Source: Candidatus Fusicatenibacter merdavium (GTDB lineage Bacteria; Bacillota; Clostridia; Lachnospirales; Lachnospiraceae). Taken from it: 44,785 bases of DNA. The notes beneath the pieces are model-generated. The model saw only the letters and a program-made list of their open reading frames with translations. It did not search any database and was not told the origin of the DNA. The stretch spans positions 1 to 44,785 of the forward strand of contig DXEK01000190.1 of NCBI GenBank assembly GCA_019115005.1, written 5' to 3'. Numbering within the stretch: position 1 is the stretch's first letter; every line of letters begins with the position of its first letter. Position numbers and translations under genes: made by a program. This document shows positions 37,981 to 44,785 of this stretch, one piece after another.

Positions 37981-38748
37981 TTATATTTCTCTTAAGATCA
38001 CAAGAATACTGGCCAAATGTTGCTTGTATTTACGGCGGACTTCAGGATTTTGGCAGGATTTCTCTCGAGCAGAATTTCCGACGCGTTTCCCCCCGTAATA
38101 CAGATCCAGGATCCGGGCGGTTTCTTCCAGATCCGACGTGCGCAGGACCGGGTCGTGGGCGTCGGAGGCCACCAGTCCGGCAAGCCCCATGGAAAGAAGC
38201 CAGTCTGCGGTGCGGGCGGCTCCCCGGCCGAGCTGTCCAAGAATGCTGCCCCGGTTCACCTGGAGCAGGATTCCTTCTCTGTAGAATTCTTTCAGTCTCT
38301 CCGGATCCCGCTTGGCGAATTCATACCGTTCCGGATGGGCCAGGATCAACTGGTAACCCAGCCTCTGCAGTCTTTTCAGGCGTTCCAGCGCCAGACTCCC
38401 GGACGTATCAAACAGGAATTCCACAAGAAGATACCTGCCTCCGCCGATCCCCGGAAGCGGTCTCTGTTCCGCAAGTCTGAGAAAGCTTCTGTTTACCATC
38501 AGCTCCATTCCGCTGTACACATTTACGGGGATCTTATGTTCTTCTAACAGACGCCGGAATTCCATAAGCCGCCTGTCATACAGGTTCAGATATTCTTCCG
38601 GATCACAGTGTGAAAAATCCCCGTGGGATGTCGCCGCCATGGCCCGGACGCCGCTGTCCGCGGCGATCCTGGCCATTTCGAGCGCATCCTCCGGGGACTG
38701 AGCTCCATCGTCTATTCCCGGCAGAATATGAATGTGAAGATCAATCAT
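37981..38748 (-). CDS. CpsB/CapC-type PHP tyrosine-protein phosphatase (second copy)
   Basis: MIDLHIHILPGIDDGAQSPEDALEMARIAADSGVRAMAATSH, LLVEFLFD, GLVASDAHDPVLRTSDL; start 38748 with GAGGAGG RBS and overlap with the upstream stop. Confidence 0.92.
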   Translation of the reverse strand: MIDLHIHILPGIDDGAQSPEDALEMARIAADSGVRAMAATSHGDFSHCDPEEYLNLYDRRLMEFRRLLEEHKIPVNVYSGMELMVNRSFLRLAEQRPLPGIGGGRYLLVEFLFDTSGSLALERLKRLQRLGYQLILAHPERYEFAKRDPERLKEFYREGILLQVNRGSILGQLGRGAARTADWLLSMGLAGLVASDAHDPVLRTSDLEETARILDLYYGGKRVGNSAREKSCQNPEVRRKYKQHLASILVILREI

Positions 38749-40225
38749 GTTCTGCCTCCTCTCCATACGGCCGGGCCGTTTCACCGGAATGGGATCTGTA
38801 ACCGTAGCGGCCGTATTTTCCATATCCGTAACCGTAACGGCCATAGCCGTATTCGCTGACCGCCTCCGGGTATGCGTTAAACACATATCCGAAGAAACGG
38901 GCTTTCCGGTCTCGCAGGAAAGAAATCCCTTCCTGGATCCTCCTCTGGGATACCGTGTCATACTTCACCACATACAGGATCGCGTCCGCATACTCCGCCA
39001 GCATTCCCACGTCCTGGAACATCTCACAGGGCGGCGTGTCGATCACTATGTAATCCATTTCTCTCTTCAACGCCTGCAGGAACTCTCCGACCCGCAGATT
39101 GCTGAGCACGGAGGCCGGCTGCTTCACCGGCTGGCTGCTTCCGACAAACCAGATACCACTCTCCTTGATCTTCTGAAAACAGTCCGCCACCGGCCGGTCT
39201 CCGTCGGCGATCGCCTGTAGACCTCCGCCGCCCCGGACGCCAAGCGCCGCCGCATCCTGCTGTTTTCTCAGATCTCCGTCGATCAGTACGACACGCTTTC
39301 CCTTCGCTGCAAGGATCTCGCAAAGATTGACCGCCAGCGTGGTCTTTCCCTCGCCGGAGGCAGTGCCCGCGACCAGAAGAATCTTCCAGTCCTCTTTCTC
39401 CATCGCATTCTCCAGGCGGAGTTCCAACGCCCGGAGGCTTTCCCTGTATCCGTAGGACAGCCGCTGATCCAACACGGAAATCTTCTGCTTCCGATTCTGT
39501 TTTCTGGCCTTGAAACGCACCTGCGGGATCATCGCCAGACAGCGGAGACTTGTGATCTTTTTCATCTCCTCCGGCGTCCGGGCAGTTTTCCTTGCCAGCG
39601 CCATCAGGCCAAGAAGAAAAATCCCGAGAAGCCCTCCGGCCGCGGCTCCCATCGCCAGACTTCTCTTCGTACCGACTCTGTTAAACGGCTCTGTGGGAGT
39701 CTCCGGCTCATCCAGATAATTAAACCGGATATCTCCGAGGACGAACCGGGCGGTTTCCGGATAGATCTCCAGCGCGGCATCCAGGATCGTCCTGGCGTCC
39801 TGCGGGTCCGGACTTTCCGCGCGCATTGTCACCACGTTGGAATTCTCCACCGTCTCCGCGGTGATCGTCCCGTTCAGGCGGTCCGTTCCCAGCCGTTCCA
39901 GCAGCGTGCTCCGGAAAAAGCTGCTGTCCAGAATATAAGGAAACGTCCTGGACAGCTGATCCGCCGTGCTGCTGTCGTAATAGAAACTGTAGCTTCCGCT
40001 CCCCTCTTCCCCTGTGGCCACCGTGAACGTGGCGCTGCAGGCGTACAGGGGCTGGGTACGGAATCTCTGGAACGCGTAAAATCCGCCTGCTCCCAGCACA
40101 ACGAGGATCAGAACCAGCCACCACATTCTGGAGAAAATCCTCCAGAAGCTTTTCAAAAGCAGGCCCAGGTCAATTTCGATCTCGTCATCGTCTCTGTTTT
40201 CCAGTTCTCTTCTCCCGTCTTCCAT
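38741..40225 (-). CDS. Fused Wzz chain-length domain + BY-kinase
   Basis: N-term EIDLGLLLKSFWRIFSRMWWLVLILVVLGAGGFYAF..., PxxP region PETPTEPFNRVGTKRSLAMGAAAGGLL; C-term VAGTASGEGKTTLAVNLCEILAAKGKRVVLIDGDLRK, YIVIDTPPCEM, Tyr-rich tail YGYGRYGYGYGKYGRYGY. Confidence 0.92.
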   Translation of the reverse strand: MEDGRRELENRDDDEIEIDLGLLLKSFWRIFSRMWWLVLILVVLGAGGFYAFQRFRTQPLYACSATFTVATGEEGSGSYSFYYDSSTADQLSRTFPYILDSSFFRSTLLERLGTDRLNGTITAETVENSNVVTMRAESPDPQDARTILDAALEIYPETARFVLGDIRFNYLDEPETPTEPFNRVGTKRSLAMGAAAGGLLGIFLLGLMALARKTARTPEEMKKITSLRCLAMIPQVRFKARKQNRKQKISVLDQRLSYGYRESLRALELRLENAMEKEDWKILLVAGTASGEGKTTLAVNLCEILAAKGKRVVLIDGDLRKQQDAAALGVRGGGGLQAIADGDRPVADCFQKIKESGIWFVGSSQPVKQPASVLSNLRVGEFLQALKREMDYIVIDTPPCEMFQDVGMLAEYADAILYVVKYDTVSQRRIQEGISFLRDRKARFFGYVFNAYPEAVSEYGYGRYGYGYGKYGRYGYRSHSGETARPYGEEAEHD

Positions 40226-40272
40226 CCTCTATCCTTTCTCTTTTCTCCGGCTATTCCGAAATAAGCAGCATC

Positions 40273-40648
40273 TCAGCTCTTTTCACCTGTCCCGGAAGTT
40301 TTCCGGTATCCGTCATAACCGTATCCATAACTCTGCTCCTGCGAAAACCATTCCTGATGAAAGGCATTCAGCGCAAACCCTGCGAAATCACAGCCGCTCT
40401 GCCAGATCATATCCACGGTGTCGTTGATGACCCGCACATCCGACCAGTCCTCGCGCACCACCAGAAGCACGCTGTCGGCCTCCTTCATCCAGACCTCCGT
40501 GTCCGTGGAAACTCCGGTGGGCGGACAGTCGATAATCACATAATCCATCTCCTCTTTCCAGGACTCCGCCAGAGACTCCAGCGGCGCCTGTCCCAGGACC
40601 GCCGCCGGATCCTTCGCCGTGCGGTACTGAAAGAGTTCCCAGATATGA
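40273..40648 (-). pseudogene. Truncated BY-kinase (CpsD) lacking Walker A; residual ORF 40273-40548
   Basis: Reading frame HIWELFQYRTAKDPAAVLGQAPLESLAESWKEEMDYVIIDCPPTGVSTDTEV... retains Walker B and a YGYGYDGY tail, but no P-loop segment exists upstream. Confidence 0.75.
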
Positions 40649-41234
40649 CCCCTCCAAAGCCGTTGCTGACCTCAAAGGAAACCGTATAGGAACCGGCCCT
40701 CTGATAATTTACGTCCGTATCCGTCTGGGTAAGCCATTCCGTCAGGTCGCCGTCCAGCTGATCCTCCGCGCCCAGACGTTCCATGACCGCCGAATAACTG
40801 CCCTCGCCTTCGGCGAACACCAACGGCTCCGTCAGCGTAAATCTGGGAGAACTGTAGTCGCTGAACTTCACTTTTCTCGTCAGCGAAGCGGACTGATTCG
40901 CGGAATCGAACACCACATAGGTAAGATTGCAGACGCCCTTCTCAATAAAACGGGAAAGAGAGCCCGCCACGATCTGATCGGTCAGATCCCCGTCTTCCGG
41001 ATCGCTGGCGCTCATTCCCTCCATCAGCTGCTCCGGAGAGTACGCGCAGGGGATCTCCAGCACTTCCCGGTCACTGGCAATCTCCGGCCCGTTGGGATCC
41101 CTGTCCTTCAGACTGACCGCCCGGGAAATCCCGAAGATCCCCAGGGCAAGGACAAAAATCGCGATGACTGCAGTTCTCACAATTCTCATAAATCTTTCCT
41201 TTCTTTCAAACGGCAAACTTCCTGTAAAACTCAC
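40536..41234 (-). CDS. DUF5011/HYR-like membrane-anchored protein (second copy), C-terminus apparently altered by a junction
   Basis: DPNGPEIASDREVLEIPCAYSPEQLMEGMSASDPEDGDLTDQIVAGSL...YVVFDSANQSASLTRKVKF; terminal ARRRIRRRSWDRRRWSLWRSPGKRRWIM is the shifted frame of kinase sequence. Confidence 0.75.
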   Translation of the reverse strand: MSFTGSLPFERKERFMRIVRTAVIAIFVLALGIFGISRAVSLKDRDPNGPEIASDREVLEIPCAYSPEQLMEGMSASDPEDGDLTDQIVAGSLSRFIEKGVCNLTYVVFDSANQSASLTRKVKFSDYSSPRFTLTEPLVFAEGEGSYSAVMERLGAEDQLDGDLTEWLTQTDTDVNYQRAGSYTVSFEVSNGFGGVISGNSFSTARRRIRRRSWDRRRWSLWRSPGKRRWIM

Positions 41235-41246
41235 AGCAGAACTTTC

Positions 41247-43007
41247 TCAGAATTCATTGAGAAACTCCTGAATCTCCTCCTCATTGACTTCCCGGACGTG
41301 ACCGTCGCCCACCTTGTAGACCCGGCTACACATGGAAAACACACTGGGCCTGTGGGCCGCCACGATGACTGTCCGGTTCGGCTCCTTCCGGATGATCCGG
41401 CGCAGCACCCGGCGCTCCGTAGCCACATCCAGCGCACTGGTGGCCTCGTCCAGGATCATCACCGGCGCGTCCGCCAGAAGCGCCCTGGCGATGGAAAGCC
41501 TCTGCTTCTGTCCCTCGGAGAACCTGGTTCCCCGCTCCCGGACCTCCGTGTCCATTCCCTTATCCAGCTTCTCCACAAACTCCCAGGCACAGGCCGCCTC
41601 CAGGGTCTCCCGCAGCTCCTGATCCGAGGCGTCCGGCTTCACCATCCGCAGATTGTCCGCGATGGTCCCGGAAAACATGATATTTCCCTGGGGAATATAA
41701 CTGAACAGGCAGCGGGTCGACGAGGACGCACGCAGGGTCTGCCCGCCGGGATTTCCCACCTGAACCTTCCCTTTCTGCGGATGATACAGACCCAGGACCA
41801 GATTCAGCGTCGTCGTCTTTCCCTGGCCGGACGGACCGATCAGCGCCACGATCTCCCCGGGCTCCGCCCGGAAATTTCCGTCCCGGTAGATCCATTTTTC
41901 CTCCTCATAGGCAAAATTCACATCTTCCATATGTACAAACACACCGCGGTCTTTTGCCTGTCTCTTGATCTCCTCCGCCTCTTCCTTGTCCTCCATGGAA
42001 TCCCTGGGAAGAGACGTGATCTCCATGATCCGCTCCGCGCTGACTCCCGCCCGCAGCACCATCGGAAGCATGTTCAGGATCCCGCTGAAGGAACCCCGCA
42101 GCGAACCGGCCATCGACACAAACATCGTCATGGTTCCGTAGCTGATCTGTCCCTGCCACAGACGGAATGCCGCAAACCCATAGCAGGCATATCCCACCGC
42201 CTGTCCCACCAGGGACGTGGCGATGGTCATGGACTGCTGAAATTTATTCTGCTTCAGCGCCAGATCCACCGACTCCTGCTGGATCTTATGAAATTTCTCC
42301 GTCACCCGGTCCAGCATGCCGAAGGCTTTGATGAACTGGAGGTTCTGGAAGGTCTCCTGGTCGAAGACGGTACGGTCGCTGGCCACGTTCTGATTTTTTC
42401 TCTGAAAATCCTGCATCTTCCTGGCCGAATACCGGGAAGTAAGGAACGAGACCGGAGCACCCATCAACGCGATCAGAGCCATCCAGGGATCGTTCTGCAC
42501 CACGATGACAAACGCTCCGCCGAAGCTGATCAGCGTCGTCACCACATTGGGCAGAAAGGTCAGGATCGTGTTCGCCACCGTCCCCGCATCTCCATTTACC
42601 CGATACAGCAGATCTCCGGAGCGGTACTTGGCCAAAGATTCCCAGTTGGTCCGCAGCACCTGCTCATAAATATCCGCCCGGATCTCATTGGTCACCTTCA
42701 GCCGGACTTTCAAAGACAGACGGGACTTCACTGCATTGATAAAAATCTGGGACACGCCCACTCCCACGTAGGTGACGGCCACCCGCACGATTTCCAGAGA
42801 ATTCACCCCGGTGATCGCGTCCACCAGGTTCCGGCTCACCACCGAAGTTCCCAGGCTCAGGACCGAGCCGGAGGCTCCCAACAGGATATAGGCTCCGATC
42901 AGCAGCCAGTACCGGCGGACGTAAACATACATCCACAAAAGCTGCGCCAGAAGCTTCTTCAGCCGGCCCTCCCGGATCCGCTGTATGATATGTTTTATGT
43001 TACTCAT
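41247..43007 (-). CDS. ABC transporter, fused permease/ATPase
   Basis: Six-TM N-terminus; IGPSGQGKTTTLNLVLGLYHPQKG, RFSEGQKQRLSIARALLADAPVMILDEATSALD, AAHRPSVFSMC. Confidence 0.93.
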   Translation of the reverse strand: MSNIKHIIQRIREGRLKKLLAQLLWMYVYVRRYWLLIGAYILLGASGSVLSLGTSVVSRNLVDAITGVNSLEIVRVAVTYVGVGVSQIFINAVKSRLSLKVRLKVTNEIRADIYEQVLRTNWESLAKYRSGDLLYRVNGDAGTVANTILTFLPNVVTTLISFGGAFVIVVQNDPWMALIALMGAPVSFLTSRYSARKMQDFQRKNQNVASDRTVFDQETFQNLQFIKAFGMLDRVTEKFHKIQQESVDLALKQNKFQQSMTIATSLVGQAVGYACYGFAAFRLWQGQISYGTMTMFVSMAGSLRGSFSGILNMLPMVLRAGVSAERIMEITSLPRDSMEDKEEAEEIKRQAKDRGVFVHMEDVNFAYEEEKWIYRDGNFRAEPGEIVALIGPSGQGKTTTLNLVLGLYHPQKGKVQVGNPGGQTLRASSSTRCLFSYIPQGNIMFSGTIADNLRMVKPDASDQELRETLEAACAWEFVEKLDKGMDTEVRERGTRFSEGQKQRLSIARALLADAPVMILDEATSALDVATERRVLRRIIRKEPNRTVIVAAHRPSVFSMCSRVYKVGDGHVREVNEEEIQEFLNEF

Positions 43008-43141
43008 CTGTCGTCCTCTTATCTTCGTTCATCCGGCTTCCTGTATTTGCCGCACGGGCTATGTGAAAAGCAGAAAAATCCCATTCCCATATTCCGTCGT
43101 TTCCCGAATACGGGAATGAGATTAATTCTTCTGAGTTTTTC

Positions 43142-43951
43142 TCAAATTCTAATAATATTTGATGGCATAAAATTCCTGCCGAAAACAGTTTCTTCTGTAA
43201 GTTTCACTGCATCCTCATCTGGACGGCAGGAAAGTTCGTAGACTGGAATTCTGGTGAGAAAATGGTCCAAAGTTTCCAAACAAAGCTCCATGCCATTTTT
43301 TAGCCAGCGAGGATAAAATACACTGTTAGAAACGGCAGTTACCTTTTCAAAACCGGTAAGCTCCCGAATAGAATTTTCTGAAGCCTGCTTCAGGACAATC
43401 ATGGCATAGACTGGAACATTAGCATTCTCACAATAAGGTGAAGAACCATGCCAAGGAGTACCCCATCCTAAGAATGTTTCCGAAGTTTCTTGAACGAAGA
43501 CCACATCACCGTTGATGATTAGGGCATCACGGTATTGATTCCATAATTCTGCCTGGGTGGTCTTACCTATACCGGAAGGTCCTAGAAACATGAGACCGTG
43601 GCGTTGATAATTAATTAAGGAACTGTGCAGATAGAGAATGTGGCGTTGAACAACACAGGTATAAAAGAATTGACACAGGAAGTTAGATAGATGCATTTTC
43701 TTCCACAGTGGTAAAATCACTCCCGTTTTCCAGTTAGCATCCGTCAGCATTATGTCACTTTCTCGACGAATAATATGTTTCCAGTTTCCAATTATGTTAA
43801 TATATTCCATTCCGTGAATTTCGCCTTTGTTTGATAGAACAAATATACTAAAATCCATCTCCTTTTTTTCTGTTTCAAACAATTTCCAATTGACATGAGG
43901 ACAATTATATATCTGAAAGCAAACGTCAATAACCATATATCGTTTTTTCAT
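43142..43951 (-). CDS. HPr kinase-like P-loop protein (HprK-related)
   Basis: LYLHSSLINYQRHGLMFLGPSGIGKTTQAELWNQYRDALIINGDVVFVQ...FLGWGTPWHGSSPYCENANVPVYAMIVLKQA; MKKRY start at 43951. Confidence 0.75.
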   Translation of the reverse strand: MKKRYMVIDVCFQIYNCPHVNWKLFETEKKEMDFSIFVLSNKGEIHGMEYINIIGNWKHIIRRESDIMLTDANWKTGVILPLWKKMHLSNFLCQFFYTCVVQRHILYLHSSLINYQRHGLMFLGPSGIGKTTQAELWNQYRDALIINGDVVFVQETSETFLGWGTPWHGSSPYCENANVPVYAMIVLKQASENSIRELTGFEKVTAVSNSVFYPRWLKNGMELCLETLDHFLTRIPVYELSCRPDEDAVKLTEETVFGRNFMPSNIIRI

Positions 43952-43953
43952 AT

Positions 43954-44460
43954 TTAGCTGCCCATTCCACCTATTGTTATGCAAGCATCATTATAGTCAT
44001 ATATAGCCATTTGGAAACCAAGTATATCTCTAGGTGATACACTATTATTCCAGTTATTAAAAAAGGAGTCTAAATTGCCGACGGTACTTGCTTCCCGATA
44101 TATCTCCTCATCAGTAGCATTTTGAAATGGACCGTTATCATATCCCGGTATCTCTCCACTACGATACCATCCTGAGTTCGTAATTCCTCCCGAAAATTCA
44201 TTCCCATCATAAGTAATTGTCCATTTTATTCGTGTTACAGATCCAGCACTTCCCTCCTCTCGATCCCCAAGGAGGCGCTGCTTCTGCGCGAGGAGCTCGG
44301 TATTGGTAGGATCCAGCTTTAAGAGCTTCTCCACATCCTTCAGCTGGGACTGGGTGTTCTTGATCTCCTTATTGACTCCGGATAAGGCAGACGAGAGCTT
44401 TGTGGTATCGCCGCCAATCTCAACCGTGATCCCCTGGATCCTTGAAGCCATGGTGGACAC
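43954..44460 (-). CDS. Chimeric ORF: phage tail tape-measure N-terminus joined to an unknown C-terminal segment
   Basis: N-term MASRIQGITVEIGGDTTKLSSALSGVNKEIKNTQSQLKDVEKLLKLDPTNTELLAQKQRLLGDRE is typical of phage tape-measure starts; the remainder (VTRIKWTITYDGNEFSGG...AIYDYNDACITIGGMGS) is not. Confidence 0.7.
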   Translation of the reverse strand: MSTMASRIQGITVEIGGDTTKLSSALSGVNKEIKNTQSQLKDVEKLLKLDPTNTELLAQKQRLLGDREEGSAGSVTRIKWTITYDGNEFSGGITNSGWYRSGEIPGYDNGPFQNATDEEIYREASTVGNLDSFFNNWNNSVSPRDILGFQMAIYDYNDACITIGGMGS

Positions 44461-44591
44461 CTCCGTTTCCGGGCTTAATAGCCCTCATGTATCAGGAGGG
44501 GACACAGATTGTTTACGATTTTTTACTTGATTGCCGCCGACAAAGGGGCTATACTTAAATTGAGAAATTATACCTTAGGAGGTGATATCCT

Positions 44592-44785
44592 ATGAGTGAA
44601 CACGATATTGACATTGCCGACATGCAGTGTTGGGTATTCCGTATGGCGCAGACTAAATGGAATATGCCCGCAAAAGACTGTGTCGAGCTGTTTAAGAAAT
44701 ACAACATTTTTGATTTCATTGCAGACTGTTACGACTCTCTTCATCTGAACAGTTATGCATGCGCCCTTGCGGATGTCGAGACGCT
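44592..44785 (+). CDS. DUF3791 domain-containing protein (truncated by window end)
   Basis: MSEHDIDIADMQCWVFRMAQTKWNMPAKDCVELFKKYNIFDFIADCYDSLHLNSYACALADVETL...; RBS TTAGGAGGTGATATCCT. Confidence 0.75.
   Translation, partial: MSEHDIDIADMQCWVFRMAQTKWNMPAKDCVELFKKYNIFDFIADCYDSLHLNSYACALADVET

Noticed and set aside
43954-44592. Intact prophage at the right edge
   Set aside because: Only the N-terminal ~65 codons of a tape-measure gene are present; no other phage structural genes in the window.
1-44785. CRISPR arrays, rRNA or tRNA genes, intact transposases
   Set aside because: No regularly spaced direct repeats, no tRNA-like T-loop/acceptor patterns or rRNA stretches, and no transposase motifs were seen while reading both strands.

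Overview
This 44.8-kb window looks like Lachnospiraceae/Clostridia chromosome (family-level inference from gene content and protein style). Left edge: a ParA ATPase and a SymE-like protein that look like the end of a mobile element abutting rlmD. Core block (1.3-29 kb): rlmD, yhaM-type exonuclease, a degenerate HtrA-like protein, mutS2, a two-component system, trmL, an AIR-synthase-like protein, a VanW protein, a 33-aa membrane microprotein, a DnaQ-type exonuclease, a B12/radical-SAM protein, a PfkB kinase, AraC, a degenerate-GGDEF/EAL protein, an LCP protein, rfbD/rfbA, a MerR-methyltransferase fusion and a pepV-like dipeptidase. Then comes a repeat-containing surface protein, followed by two paralogous capsule/EPS regulatory modules (CpsB phosphatase, Wzz, BY-kinase, DUF5011-like protein). 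One module is fused and carries a truncated kinase. Right edge: an ABC exporter next to an HPr-kinase-like protein, a chimeric ORF with a phage tape-measure N-terminus, and a truncated DUF3791 gene. Most unusual non-coding content: (1) a 0.8-kb intergenic region (10.27-11.06 kb) of long hairpins in opposite orientations whose arms carry compensated differences; (2) a dispersed ~105-nt structured repeat with four copies; (3) a separate dispersed ~26-nt palindrome near many intergenic regions. All calls come from reading the sequence; no database search was run.
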